Notes: generated by a model not told the origin, from the letters alone. 64,000 bases of DNA from Dyadobacter fermentans DSM 18053 (GCF_000023125.1 NC_013037.1:4379501-4443500), one strand, 5' to 3'; numbered from the stretch's first letter, positions 16,063 through 25,706 are shown. A program made the numbers and translations.

Positions 16063-17304
16063 TTAACCGGGGAAGGAGATTTTCCCCATCGAAACGCCCG
16101 GTACGCCTTTCTTTTCACCGAAATATACCGCCTCGCCCGCAACGGCCTCATTAGCCAGCACAGCAAACAGGACTGCCTCTTTCGCATCGCCCGCCACGCC
16201 CAATTCATCGATCAGGCGGATATTCCGGCCCAGCAACTTACCGATCGCGCCCATTAATGCGGGATTATGCGCACCGCCGCCGCTCGCGTAAACTTCAAAT
16301 ACCCCGCCGCTTTGCATTGCATTTATTTCTCCGTTTTCCGTTACTATCGCTTCACCTTTTTGCATTGCATTGTGAATAGCTTCGGAGATCGTCTCTGCGC
16401 TGAATTGGGTTAATGTCGCTATCAGATCTTTCGGTTCAATGGCAAGACGGCCGGAAACCTGCATGGCATTTTTCACATAATCCATGCTGAAAACTTCGGG
16501 GCCGGTGGTTTTGGGAAATGGCTGTTCAAAAAACGGGGCGTCCTTCAATGCATTCAGCAATGCAGGATCAATGGTCCCGCTGGCGGCGATTTCGCCGTTT
16601 TCATCAAACGGCCTGCCGAAATGCAGGCGTGTGAAAGCGTCGATCAATGTATTTCCGGGACCGGTATCGGTGGTGAAAACCACCGAAGCATCCAGGTTGC
16701 CGGGCAGGAATGTAAAGTTGGCAATGCCGCCCATGTTCAGCAAAATCCGGTTCTCGTTTTTTTGAGAAAACAGGAAATAATCGCCGTACACAGCCAGCGG
16801 GGCTCCTTCGCCACCCGCCGCAATGTGTTTTTGCCTGAAATCGCTGAGCGTAATTATGCCGGTTTTCACGGCGATATGATCGCCGTCGCCGATCTGCAAC
16901 GTGGCATTGGGAAAGCCCGCAACGCCGTGCTGCTTTTGCGGCGCGTGGAAAACGGTTTGCCCGTGGCTCGCGATAAGGTCGATTTCCTGTGGGCCGATGC
17001 CCCATTCGGTCAGACAGTCGAGGATCATTTGCCCATGTTGCAGCCCAATCAGCGGGTTTAGCAACACCAGTTGCTGAAAATCGATCTGCCTTTTGGCAAA
17101 AATCTCCCGAATGGCATTCCTGAACGCCTCATCGTAAGGCACCGTTTTGAAATACTCCACCTGCAATCGGGTCTCCGGCCCGCTGCCTTCCGCGCGGCAA
17201 AGTGCCACATCCAGCCCATCGAGCGAGGTACCCGACATCAGCCCGATGATCCTGCGCGACGGCTTGCGGCTCAGCGCGTGAAGCTTTTCAACGTGTTCTT
17301 TCAC
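16063..17304 (-). CDS. anmK: Anhydro-N-acetylmuramic acid kinase
   Basis: A 413-residue AnmK. The ATP-binding signature GLMSGTSLDG is at residues 21-30, TDTGPGNTLIDAF lies in the middle, and the C-terminal domain contains VYASGGGAHNPALM. It opens the anhydro ring and phosphorylates 1,6-anhydro-MurNAc to MurNAc-6-phosphate in peptidoglycan recycling. A terminator hairpin lies just upstream (17323-17350), so the gene has its own start of transcription and leads the anmK-lhgO pair. Confidence 0.95.
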   Translation of the reverse strand: MKEHVEKLHALSRKPSRRIIGLMSGTSLDGLDVALCRAEGSGPETRLQVEYFKTVPYDEAFRNAIREIFAKRQIDFQQLVLLNPLIGLQHGQMILDCLTEWGIGPQEIDLIASHGQTVFHAPQKQHGVAGFPNATLQIGDGDHIAVKTGIITLSDFRQKHIAAGGEGAPLAVYGDYFLFSQKNENRILLNMGGIANFTFLPGNLDASVVFTTDTGPGNTLIDAFTRLHFGRPFDENGEIAASGTIDPALLNALKDAPFFEQPFPKTTGPEVFSMDYVKNAMQVSGRLAIEPKDLIATLTQFSAETISEAIHNAMQKGEAIVTENGEINAMQSGGVFEVYASGGGAHNPALMGAIGKLLGRNIRLIDELGVAGDAKEAVLFAVLANEAVAGEAVYFGEKKGVPGVSMGKISFPG

Positions 17305-17313
17305 AGGTGTATT

Positions 17314-17350
17314 GCTAAAAAACGGGCCAGCCTTGGAATGAGCTGGCCCG
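17314..17350 (-). terminator. Terminator of the PSP1-domain gene
   Basis: On the minus strand a perfect 9-bp GC-rich stem (17342-17350 with 17323-17331) around a 10-nt loop is followed by a run of six T. It lies 22 bases beyond the stop codon of the PSP1-domain gene and just before anmK. Confidence 0.88.
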
Positions 17351-17372
17351 ATTGGATTCGTTGGAAACCATA

Positions 17373-19001
17373 TTATCCGTTGCTGTCGCCTTCCGGTTTC
17401 GGACTGCCGCCCGACGGTGCGCCGCCCGACGGTCCGCCGCTCGACGACCCACCGCCCGATTTAGGTCCCCTGTTGCGGTTGCGGTTTCTGTTTCCTTCGT
17501 TATTATTGCGGTTTCCCCCTTCGTTATTGCCTTTGTTGCGCGGCTCACCGCCGGGGTTATTGTCGTTTCCACGGTTTTGAGGTTCGCCGCCGGCATTGTT
17601 GTTACCGCGGTTACGCTGGCCGTCACGCTGGTGGTTGCCCCTGTTACGCGGCTCTTCCCCCTGGTTGTTGCCTTTGTTCTGACGTTCCTCGCCCTGGTTA
17701 TTTCCGCCGCGGTTCCGCTGGCCCTGATTTGGGTTATTACCCTTGTTCGAAGGCGCATTGCCGGCATTGTTGCCGGCGTTTCCGCTTCCAGCATTGGTAT
17801 TTCCGGCATCGCTGGCTGCATTGTCGGCGCTGCCCGCTTCCGGACCGCCGTTTCCGCGGTTTTTACCCGACCGGCTTTTCTTCTTTTTCTTTTTCTTCTG
17901 CTCGTCGCTGTATTTTTTGTCGAGGTTTTCCAGGTCGCTGTTGAGCTTGCCGGGCACCTTGTCGAGGCTTTTTTCCGGCTCCGGCGTCAGGATTTCTAGT
18001 GATTCGGGGATAATATCCTTTTTATTCAAATCAATGATTTCCAACACCTTGTCGATCGGCACAGGATACCAGTTGGTGTCCTTATCGAAGCCGAACCACA
18101 TGATTTTCTTGAAAATATCCGTTTTCTGCAACGTGGCTACGCCTTTCTTGGTTTTCAATGGCGCGTCCACCGTGGGGATATCCCGCAAGGCATCAATGTA
18201 GGTTTCCAGTTCATAGTTGAGACAGCATTTCAGCCTTCCGCATTGCCCCGAAAGCTTTGCCGGGTTCAATGAAAGGTTCTGATAGCGTGCCGCGGCTGTC
18301 GAAATGTTTTTGAAATCGGTGAGCCAGGTCGAGCAGCAGAGCTCGCGCCCGCAGGAGCCCAGTCCGCCGAGGCGGCTTGCTTCCTGGCGCAGGCTGATCT
18401 GCCGCATTTCGATACGCACCTTAAATTCCGACGCCAGCGTTTTGATCAGCTCGCGGAAATCCACCCGCTCTTCTGACGAGTAGTAGAATGTCGTTTTGGT
18501 ATTATCCGCCTGATATTCCACGTCCGAAAGCTTCATATTTAGCTTCATATCGCGGATGATCTCGCGCGTGCGGTAGAGCGTGGGCATTTCACGCGCCATT
18601 GCCTGGGTGAACTTGTCCAGGTCCTTCTCCGTCGCCACGCGGTAAATCACGTGCAGGTCGTCGTTCATCTGGATGCTTTTGCGCTTCATTTGCAGGCGCA
18701 CGAGTTCTCCTTGCAACGACACCGTTCCAATATGCTGGCCGGACGCCATTTCACACACCACAAAGTCGCCTGTGATGAATTCCAGCTGATTTATATTCCT
18801 GAAATATTCCTTTCTGCCTCCTTTGAACTTGACTTCGATCACATCAAAACGTTGTCCCGACGGCACATCCATGTGGCTTAGCCAGTCGAAAACATTCATT
18901 TTATTGCACCCGCCCGTTCCGCAGCTTCCTTTACTTCCACATCCGGCGACGGCCGTACCGCTAGTACCGCACCCCCCGGATGAACATGATCCACATCCCA
19001 T
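17373..19001 (-). CDS. PSP1-domain (RicT/YaaT-like) protein with Cys-rich head and disordered tail
   Basis: A 542-residue protein. Residues 1-32 are Gly/Cys-rich (seven Cys). The PSP1 core (about 45-300) holds two Cys motifs, GSCGRELCCSTW near 217 and GQCGRLKCCLNYE near 254, which match the paired cysteines of RicT/YaaT proteins. In Bacillus those proteins join a complex with iron-sulfur clusters that acts in RNA maturation. From about residue 370 a Lys run leads into 170 residues of Asn/Gly/Arg/Glu low complexity, ending in a Gly/Ser/Pro stretch. Such a tail suggests a disordered, perhaps RNA-binding, region. It follows purD with a 15-base gap, so the two form an operon. Confidence 0.82.
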   Translation of the reverse strand: MGCGSCSSGGCGTSGTAVAGCGSKGSCGTGGCNKMNVFDWLSHMDVPSGQRFDVIEVKFKGGRKEYFRNINQLEFITGDFVVCEMASGQHIGTVSLQGELVRLQMKRKSIQMNDDLHVIYRVATEKDLDKFTQAMAREMPTLYRTREIIRDMKLNMKLSDVEYQADNTKTTFYYSSEERVDFRELIKTLASEFKVRIEMRQISLRQEASRLGGLGSCGRELCCSTWLTDFKNISTAAARYQNLSLNPAKLSGQCGRLKCCLNYELETYIDALRDIPTVDAPLKTKKGVATLQKTDIFKKIMWFGFDKDTNWYPVPIDKVLEIIDLNKKDIIPESLEILTPEPEKSLDKVPGKLNSDLENLDKKYSDEQKKKKKKKSRSGKNRGNGGPEAGSADNAASDAGNTNAGSGNAGNNAGNAPSNKGNNPNQGQRNRGGNNQGEERQNKGNNQGEEPRNRGNHQRDGQRNRGNNNAGGEPQNRGNDNNPGGEPRNKGNNEGGNRNNNEGNRNRNRNRGPKSGGGSSSGGPSGGAPSGGSPKPEGDSNG

Positions 19002-19016
19002 AATTACTCCGCTTCA

Positions 19017-20306
19017 TCAATCATTATATCTAATTAAATCCACGCCTATATCGTGCCGGAAATACTTTCCTTCGTATTGCACCACCTGTGCAGCCCGCTG
19101 GGACTTGTGCACGGCGTTTTCGAGGGAATTGGCAAGGCCTGTAAGCGCCATTACCCGTCCTCCGTTGGTCACGACTTCGGCGTTTCCGTTGAAAGTGGTG
19201 CCTGCATGGAACACATGCACGTCCTCCACCTTTTCTGTCCCCGAAATCACTTTTCCTTTTTCGTAATCCTCGGGATAACCGCCCGATACCACTACGGTGG
19301 TGACGGCAACCTGCGGCGAGATCTGCAAATCGAAATCCTGCAAGGTGCCTTTGGCCGTAGAGGCCATCAACATGGCAAAATCCGACTGGATACGCGGAAT
19401 CACGACTTCGGTTTCAGGATCGCCCATACGGACGTTATACTCAATAACATAGGGCTCGCCTTTGATGTTCATCAACCCGATGAATATAAACCCTACATAT
19501 TTGATGCCCTCGCTTTGAAGGCCATACAAGGTTGGCTTTACCACCTTTTCTTCCACTTTGCGGATAAAATTCGCGTCCGCAAACACGACAGGCGACACCG
19601 CGCCCATTCCACCTGTGTTCAGGCCCGTATCGTTCTCGCCGATACGCTTGTAATCCTTCGCTTCGGGCAGGATTTTATAATGCTCCCCATCAGTAAGCAC
19701 AAAAACCGATAATTCTATCCCTTTCAGGAATTGTTCGATCACCACTTTATTGCCCGCCTTGCCGAATTTGCCATCCAGCAGCATTTCACGGAATGCCTGG
19801 ATCGCGTCGGCATGCTTCTCGGCGATGATCACGCCCTTGCCTGCTGCGAGGCCGTCGGCTTTCAGTACGATCGGCAATGAATGGTTTTCAATGTATTCCA
19901 AACCGATTTCCAGTTCTTCGGCGGTAAATGTGCGCGAAGCGGCGGTTGGAACACCGTATTTCTGCATGAATTGCTTCGAGAAATCCTTGCTTCCTTCGAG
20001 CTGAGCACCGGCTTTATCGGGACCGATAATGCGCACTTTGGCCAGATCTTCCCGGCCGTTGAAATAATCGACCACCCCGTTCACCAGCGGTTCTTCGGGG
20101 CCTACGATCACGAGTTCGATGTTATTTTCGATTACCGCATTGGCAATGGAGTCAAAATCGTTGTAAGAAATGGATAGGTTCGTTGCTACACTTGCTGTTC
20201 CGGCATTTCCCGGAGCCATAAACAGGGTATCGCAAAGAGGGCTTTGGGCTATTTTCCAGGCAAAAGCGTGTTCTCTTCCGCCCGATCCCAAGATGAGTAT
20301 GTTCAT
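19017..20306 (-). CDS. purD: Phosphoribosylamine-glycine ligase
   Basis: A 429-residue GAR synthetase of the ATP-grasp superfamily. It begins MNILILGSGGREHAFAWKIA, has GPEEPLVNG near residue 70, the ATP-grasp lysine region (LPIVLKADGLAAGKGV) near residue 145, and NTGGMGAVSP and VIEYNVRMGDPE in the second half. It catalyses ATP-dependent joining of glycine to phosphoribosylamine in purine synthesis. Length and start match the family. It is transcribed toward the PSP1-domain gene and lies 57 bases downstream of recQ. Confidence 0.96.
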   Translation of the reverse strand: MNILILGSGGREHAFAWKIAQSPLCDTLFMAPGNAGTASVATNLSISYNDFDSIANAVIENNIELVIVGPEEPLVNGVVDYFNGREDLAKVRIIGPDKAGAQLEGSKDFSKQFMQKYGVPTAASRTFTAEELEIGLEYIENHSLPIVLKADGLAAGKGVIIAEKHADAIQAFREMLLDGKFGKAGNKVVIEQFLKGIELSVFVLTDGEHYKILPEAKDYKRIGENDTGLNTGGMGAVSPVVFADANFIRKVEEKVVKPTLYGLQSEGIKYVGFIFIGLMNIKGEPYVIEYNVRMGDPETEVVIPRIQSDFAMLMASTAKGTLQDFDLQISPQVAVTTVVVSGGYPEDYEKGKVISGTEKVEDVHVFHAGTTFNGNAEVVTNGGRVMALTGLANSLENAVHKSQRAAQVVQYEGKYFRHDIGVDLIRYND

Positions 20307-20363
20307 AACTGGTTTTAAAAATTCAAAAAATACCGATTTTACGGTGAGTAGTTCAGGTGGGTG

Positions 20364-22577
20364 CTAGTTGGCCAGCTCCGACAAGAATTTGATACGCATG
20401 AGTCTTAATTCTTCTTCACTCACTTCCTCGCCGTCGAATTCATGCAAGGCAGTAGAGATATTGTCGGTCTCGGCCGTCATAAAATAATCGTAAATGTCCT
20501 TCTGCCGCTCACGGTCGATTACCTGGTTAATGTAATAATCCAGGTTCAGTTTCGTGCCGGAATAGCAAATGTGCTCTACTTCTTCGATCACATCGGCCAG
20601 CGCGAGGTCTTTTACTTCGGCGATCTCGTCGAGGCTCACCTTGCGGTCGACCTGCTGGATGATGAAAATCTTGATTTTGGATTTGTTCACCGTGGATTTG
20701 ATCACCACGTCCTTCGCTGTTTCGATCTCGTTTTCCTCCACATACCGTGAAATGAGCTCGATGAATGGTTTGCCGAACTTCTGCACCTTGCCCATTCCGA
20801 CGCCGTTGATCTGCGCCATTTCCTGCTGGGTAGTCGGGTAGGTCGTCGCCATTTCTTCCATCGAAGGGTCCTGGAAGATCACGTACGGCGGCAGGTTTTT
20901 ATCCTTGGCCACCTTTTTACGCAATGCTTTGAGCATTCCGAGCAATGCCTCGTCGTACGCATGTGCGCTGCCATTGCCGTTGCCCGATTCTTTGTCGTCG
21001 TCGTCCGCTTTTATCTCCTCCTCGTCGAAATTATGGTCTTTATGGAGCGTCACCGGATAAGGGTCGTTCAGGTAACGGCCGCCTTTTTCCGACAGCCTGA
21101 TCACGCCATAGTTTTCAATATCCTTTTCCAGATAACCAAAAATCACCAACTGGCGGATCGCCGACACCCAGTAATCGCGTGATTCGTTCAGTTCCAGGCC
21201 TTTGCCGAATACATCGAGCTGGTCATGTTCGTAGCTTTTTACGTACTGGTTATCGGTGGATGTGAGCAGGTCGGCAATATGGTCGGCGTCGAAGCGCTGT
21301 TCGGTGAGGAGTACCGATTTGAGGATCAGGATCACGTCGTCCTGCACTTTGATCTTCTCGGTCGGCTTGTTGCAGTTGTCGCAATAGCCGCAATCTTTTT
21401 CAAGATATTCGCCGAAATAGCTCAACAACTGGCGGCGGCGGCACACGCCCAATGTCGAATAGGCGACCATTTCATTGAGCAAATGGCGTGCATTGTCGCG
21501 TTCTGTAACGGTTTTGTCCTTGTTGAACTTTTCAAGCTTCTGAATGTCGTCATAGCTGTAAAACATCAGACAGTTGCCTTCCAGCCCGTCGCGGCCGGCG
21601 CGGCCTGTTTCCTGGTAATAGCCTTCGAGCGACTTGGGTACGTCGTAGTGGATCACGAAGCGCACATCCGGTTTGTCGATACCCATTCCGAATGCGATGG
21701 TCGCCACGATCACGTCACATTCCTCGTTCAGGAACGCGTCCTGATTCGCCATCCGGGTATTGGCATCGAGGCCGGCATGATACGGTAATGCACGTACGTC
21801 GTTGACGTTCAGCAGCTCGGCCACCTCTTCCACCGTTTTGCGGCTCAGGCAATATACAATGCCCGATTTGCCTTTATTATTACGGATATAGCGGATGAGC
21901 TGCTTTTTGACGTCTTTTTTCGGGCGGATCTCGTAGTAAAGATTTTTCCGGTTAAAGGACGATTTGAAGGTTTCGGCCTCCTCCATTTGCAGGTTTTTGC
22001 GGATATCCTGCTGCACTTTCGGCGTTGCTGTGGCCGTGAGCGCGATAATGGGCAAGTTGCCGATATTCTCGATAATGCCGTGAATACGACGGTATTCGGG
22101 CCGGAAATCGTGGCCCCATTCCGAGATACAGTGTGCCTCGTCGATGGCTACAAAGGAGATTTTCACCCTTTTGAGAAAATCGAGGTTATCCTCTTTTGTG
22201 AGCGATTCAGGCGCAATGTAGAGCAGTTTGAGAGTCCCGTCGAGCGCATCGGTTTTGACGCGCGTCATTTCAGCTTTGGTAAGAGTGGAGTTCAGGAATT
22301 GCGCATTGATACCGAACGCGGTAAGCTGGTCGACCTGGTTTTTCATCAGGGCGATCAGCGGGGAAATAACGATGGTCAGTCCGTCGCTCACAAGGGCAGG
22401 AAGCTGGTAGCAGAGTGACTTCCCCGCGCCCGTGGGCATAATCACGAATGTATTTTTACCTAAGAGTATATTTTGTATGATAACTTCCTGATCTCCGCGG
22501 AATTGACTGTATCCAAATATTTCTTTAAGCTTTCCTTTCAATGTGTCGTTAATGACTTTATCAACCTGCTGTACCAT
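20364..22577 (-). CDS. recQ: ATP-dependent DNA helicase RecQ
   Basis: A 737-residue RecQ. Walker A (PTGAGKS) ends at residue 54, the DEAH box (DEAHCISEWGHDFRP) and GYYQETGRAGRDG motif VI are present. The zinc-binding RQC cysteines (C-R-R-R, then CGYCDNC) follow, then a winged helix, an acidic linker (KADDDDKESGNGN), and an HRDC domain near residues 530-610. About 120 further residues extend past HRDC. RecQ unwinds DNA in a 3'-5' direction for repair and fork restart. It is divergent from kdsD; the region between the two starts is only 93 bases. Confidence 0.95.
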   Translation of the reverse strand: MVQQVDKVINDTLKGKLKEIFGYSQFRGDQEVIIQNILLGKNTFVIMPTGAGKSLCYQLPALVSDGLTIVISPLIALMKNQVDQLTAFGINAQFLNSTLTKAEMTRVKTDALDGTLKLLYIAPESLTKEDNLDFLKRVKISFVAIDEAHCISEWGHDFRPEYRRIHGIIENIGNLPIIALTATATPKVQQDIRKNLQMEEAETFKSSFNRKNLYYEIRPKKDVKKQLIRYIRNNKGKSGIVYCLSRKTVEEVAELLNVNDVRALPYHAGLDANTRMANQDAFLNEECDVIVATIAFGMGIDKPDVRFVIHYDVPKSLEGYYQETGRAGRDGLEGNCLMFYSYDDIQKLEKFNKDKTVTERDNARHLLNEMVAYSTLGVCRRRQLLSYFGEYLEKDCGYCDNCNKPTEKIKVQDDVILILKSVLLTEQRFDADHIADLLTSTDNQYVKSYEHDQLDVFGKGLELNESRDYWVSAIRQLVIFGYLEKDIENYGVIRLSEKGGRYLNDPYPVTLHKDHNFDEEEIKADDDDKESGNGNGSAHAYDEALLGMLKALRKKVAKDKNLPPYVIFQDPSMEEMATTYPTTQQEMAQINGVGMGKVQKFGKPFIELISRYVEENEIETAKDVVIKSTVNKSKIKIFIIQQVDRKVSLDEIAEVKDLALADVIEEVEHICYSGTKLNLDYYINQVIDRERQKDIYDYFMTAETDNISTALHEFDGEEVSEEELRLMRIKFLSELAN

Positions 22578-22611
22578 ACTCTGTTCACAAAATGGTTATT
22601 CCAAACTTCCC

Positions 22612-22619
22612 TATCTTTG
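22612..22619 (+). promoter_or_regulatory. -7 promoter box for kdsD
   Basis: TATCTTTG, a perfect TAnnTTTG match, 52 bases before the proposed TTG start of kdsD. Transcription would begin near 22625, which rules out the longer reading frame that begins inside recQ. Confidence 0.5.
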
Positions 22620-22670
22620 CGCTTTGAAATAAATTATGACGTTTTTGTCTCTCTAAACTGTGTTTCAGAA

Positions 22671-23645
22671 TTGAAATTAATAAAAAATATTCAGTCAATC
22701 GCAAAAGAAGTATTACGTCAGGAAGCGGAAGCTGTGCGTGATCTGATTGAATTGATTGATGATGAATTTGAAAAATGCGTATACGCCATTTTACACTCGG
22801 GAGGGCGGGTTGTAATCTCCGGTGTGGGCAAAAGCGCGATCGTGGGACAGAAAATCGTAGCCACCCTGAATTCCACCGGCACACCGGCCCTTTTTATGCA
22901 CGCCGCCGACGCTATTCACGGCGATCTGGGCATGATCCAGGACAATGATGTTGTGATCGTAATTTCTAAAAGCGGCGATACGCCGGAGATCAAAGTGCTC
23001 GTTCCGCTGCTGAAACGCACGGGCGTAAAAATGATCGCAATGGTGAGTAATAAGGACTCCTATTTGGCTAAAAACTGCATTCTCACGCTTCATGCGCACG
23101 CTCCCGCCGAGGCCGACCCACTGAACCTCGCTCCCACCACGAGCACTTCGGTCACCATGGCGCTCGGCGACGCGCTGGCGATCTGCCTGCTCGAAGCACG
23201 CGGCTTTACCCACGACGACTTCGCCCGCTACCATCCCGGCGGCTCGCTGGGCAAGCGGCTTTACCTCAAAGTATGCGACATTTACCCGCATAACGCATTG
23301 CCTACCGTGAGCGAGCAGGCCACATTGCAAGAAGTAATTCTCGAAATGACCTCGAAAAGGCTCGGTGCGACGGCGGTTGTGAGCGAAAATGGCCAAATGG
23401 CGGGCATTATCACCGACGGCGACCTCCGAAGAATGCTGAAAACTTATGGCGCAGCCGGTTTACTGGACCTGCACGCAAAAGATATCATGACGAAATCTCC
23501 GATCACCGTTTCACCCGATGAATATGCGGTGAATGCATTGGAGGTAATGCAGTCCAAAAGCATTACACAAGTTGTAGTGGTGGAAGAAGGTAAGGCGCTT
23601 GGATTCGTGCATTTGCACGATTTGCTGCGTGAAGGGTTGGTATAA
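22671..23645 (+). CDS. kdsD: Arabinose-5-phosphate isomerase (KdsD/KpsF family)
   Basis: A 324-residue protein with an N-terminal SIS domain (VISGVGKSAIVGQKIVATL, then AADAIHGDLGMI and SKSGDTPEI) and a C-terminal pair of CBS domains from about residue 200 (MAGIITDGDLRRML, ITQVVVVEEGKALGFVHLHD). It converts ribulose-5-phosphate to arabinose-5-phosphate for KDO synthesis. The start is set at TTG 22671 because the frame has no ATG in the region after the promoter, and this gives the usual family length. A perfect 16-bp terminator palindrome follows. Confidence 0.9.
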   Translation: MKLIKNIQSIAKEVLRQEAEAVRDLIELIDDEFEKCVYAILHSGGRVVISGVGKSAIVGQKIVATLNSTGTPALFMHAADAIHGDLGMIQDNDVVIVISKSGDTPEIKVLVPLLKRTGVKMIAMVSNKDSYLAKNCILTLHAHAPAEADPLNLAPTTSTSVTMALGDALAICLLEARGFTHDDFARYHPGGSLGKRLYLKVCDIYPHNALPTVSEQATLQEVILEMTSKRLGATAVVSENGQMAGIITDGDLRRMLKTYGAAGLLDLHAKDIMTKSPITVSPDEYAVNALEVMQSKSITQVVVVEEGKALGFVHLHDLLREGLV

Positions 23646-23690
23646 TACAACTGGGAAGGACTGCGCTGCGAATAATTAGCGCATGCCGGC

Positions 23691-23728
23691 ATCAAAAAAG
23701 GCAGGTGTTACGACCTGCCTTTTTTGAT
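23691..23728. terminator. Bidirectional terminator between kdsD and the DUF4293 gene
   Basis: A perfect 16-bp stem (23691-23706 with 23713-23728) around a 6-nt loop. Six A on one side and six T on the other serve both converging genes. Confidence 0.92.
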
Positions 23729-23730
23729 GA

Positions 23731-24207
23731 TTATCTGAATCGCTTCGATTGCTGTACTTCGCGCTCGTCCTTGCGGATGAAGCGGTTCGCGAACACATTG
23801 GCGAGCATAGCACCCACCAGGCCATAAAACCCGATTTCATATTTCCCAGGGAATTCGGCATCGAACAGCTTGGCGGTTTTGTAGAAGGTGAAATAGATCA
23901 CCAAACCCATCATTACCGTCATCAAAATCGAATTCACCGCGCAAAGCGCCGATTGAAGCACGCGATTTTTAAATTGCAGGATCGCATACGCGGCTACGCC
24001 CGCAATGAGGATGGCCAGCCCGACGAGGTAATATACCGGCTGAACGTTGGATTGTACTTCGTTGATCTGATGATGCAGCCTCAGCGCCGTCAGATCGGCA
24101 CTTTGCCCTCCCTCTACGGCCACCTTCGACCAGATCGGGAAAGCGAGGAAAATACCCATCCCGATGACGACCATTGCCAGGAAGATAGTTTGAATACGTT
24201 GTAACAT
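23731..24207 (-). CDS. DUF4293 integral membrane protein
   Basis: A 158-residue protein opening MLQRIQTIFLAMVVIGMGIF, the typical start of the Bacteroidota DUF4293 family. There are four hydrophobic segments, roughly at residues 7-26, 60-80, 86-109 and 122-142, and a basic C-terminal end (KDEREVQQSKRFR). The function of the family is not known. It follows rimO on the same strand with its own -7 box (24250 down to 24243), so it can be transcribed alone. Confidence 0.82.
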   Translation of the reverse strand: MLQRIQTIFLAMVVIGMGIFLAFPIWSKVAVEGGQSADLTALRLHHQINEVQSNVQPVYYLVGLAILIAGVAAYAILQFKNRVLQSALCAVNSILMTVMMGLVIYFTFYKTAKLFDAEFPGKYEIGFYGLVGAMLANVFANRFIRKDEREVQQSKRFR

Positions 24208-24239
24208 GCTTTTTTAAGAATTGTTCTTTTCAAATGGAA

Positions 24240-24270
24240 CGGCAAATGTAGGCAATGCAGCCATTTGCCG
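24240..24270 (-). promoter_or_regulatory. Promoter of the DUF4293 gene inside an inverted repeat
   Basis: The minus-strand box TACATTTG (24250 down to 24243) matches TAnnTTTG. It is overlapped by a 9-bp inverted repeat (24240-24248 with 24262-24270, 13-nt loop), which could be an operator or a weak terminator for rimO. Confidence 0.45.
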
Positions 24271-24279
24271 GAAATAGCA

Positions 24280-25590
24280 TCAGGAAATCACTTCACCATA
24301 AAGGTCAAATTCCTCCGCCGACGTCACTTTTACCTGCGCATAATCGCCCAGGCGCACATATTGGCTCGCCAGAACGAGTACTTCGTTATCCACCTCGGGT
24401 GAATCGAATTCCGTGCGGCCGATGAAATAGCCGCCTTCCTTACGGTCGAACAGGACTTTGAATGTCTTCCCGATTTTTGCCTGGTTCAGCTCCGCCGAAA
24501 TGCCTTGCTGCAATTCCATAATGGCATCGGCGCGCTCCTGTTTCACTTCCGCTTCCACATCGTCCTCCATCGAGAATGAATGCGTATTGTCCTCATGCGA
24601 GTACTGGAATGCCCCCAGGCGGTCGAAACGCATTTTTTCAACGAATTCGTAGGTCTCGTCAAACAATTCTTCCGTTTCGCCAGGGTGTCCGACGATCAGT
24701 GTCGTACGCAACGCGATATCAGGCACTTTGTCACGGATCGAATGGATGAGCGCTTCCGTTTTTTCGCGGGTAATGCCGCGGCGCATGAGTTTCAGCATTT
24801 CCGTCGAGCCCGATTGGAGCGGCATATCGAGGTATTTGGCAATGTTACTGCGCTCGTTCATCACATCCAGCACATCCATCGGGAACCCGGCCGGATAGGC
24901 ATATTGCAGGCGAATCCACTCGATGCCCTCCACGTCGGAAAGGTTACGGAGCAGGTCGGAAAGATTGCGTTTTTTGTAAATATCCAGGCCGTAGTAAGTC
25001 AGGTCCTGGGCAATGAGAATAAGCTCTTTAGTTCCGCGTTTGGCAAGCGATTTCGCTTCTTTCACCAGATCTTCGATCGACCGTGACACGTGGCCTCCGC
25101 GCATGAGCGGGATGGCGCAGAACGAGCACGGGCGGTCGCAGCCTTCGGCGATTTTCAGGTAGGCATAATGCGCAGGCGTGGTGAGCAGGCGCTCGCCCAC
25201 GAGCTCGTGTTTGTAGTCTGCTTTGAGGGTTTTGAGCAGGCGGGGCAGCTCGTTGGTCCCGAACCAGGCGTCTACGGTAGGTATTTCAACCGAAAGTTCA
25301 TCCTTGTACCGGTGCGACAGGCAGCCTGTCACATACACTTTATCTACCATCCCTGCCGCTTTGGCATCGGCGTAGCGCAAAATGGTGTTGATAGATTCTT
25401 CCTTCGCATTGTCGATAAACCCGCAGGTATTGATCACGACAATCTGCGAATCATCCTTTTTGGATTCGTGGTCAACCGCAAACCCGTTGCCTTTGAGCTG
25501 CGTGTACAGCACCTCCGAGTCGACCAGGTTTTTGGAACAACCCAGCGTCACGATATTGACCTTATTCTTAACTATTCCTTTGGTTTTCAT
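24280..25590 (-). CDS. rimO: Ribosomal protein S12 methylthiotransferase
   Basis: A 436-residue radical-SAM methylthiotransferase. The N-terminal UPF0004 domain has VTLGCSKNLVDSEVL with conserved cysteines, the radical-SAM cluster motif EGCDRPCSFC follows near residue 148, and a TRAM domain ends the protein (GDYAQVKVTSAEEFDLYGEV). It adds a methylthio group to an aspartate of ribosomal protein S12. The SKNLVDSE signature separates RimO from MiaB. Confidence 0.95.
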   Translation of the reverse strand: MKTKGIVKNKVNIVTLGCSKNLVDSEVLYTQLKGNGFAVDHESKKDDSQIVVINTCGFIDNAKEESINTILRYADAKAAGMVDKVYVTGCLSHRYKDELSVEIPTVDAWFGTNELPRLLKTLKADYKHELVGERLLTTPAHYAYLKIAEGCDRPCSFCAIPLMRGGHVSRSIEDLVKEAKSLAKRGTKELILIAQDLTYYGLDIYKKRNLSDLLRNLSDVEGIEWIRLQYAYPAGFPMDVLDVMNERSNIAKYLDMPLQSGSTEMLKLMRRGITREKTEALIHSIRDKVPDIALRTTLIVGHPGETEELFDETYEFVEKMRFDRLGAFQYSHEDNTHSFSMEDDVEAEVKQERADAIMELQQGISAELNQAKIGKTFKVLFDRKEGGYFIGRTEFDSPEVDNEVLVLASQYVRLGDYAQVKVTSAEEFDLYGEVIS

Positions 25591-25706
25591 TGTAATGAGC
25601 TGTCAGCTATCGGCTTTAAGTGTTTTGGAGCGGCGTTCACATCAAAGTGACTGATAATGAACGGCCAAATGGGGTGCAAAGTTCGTAAAAAATCAGACAG
25701 GAAGTA

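Noticed and set aside
22473..22670. Longer start for kdsD
   Set aside because: It overlaps the 5' end of recQ, lies upstream of the promoter box and adds residues unlike the family.
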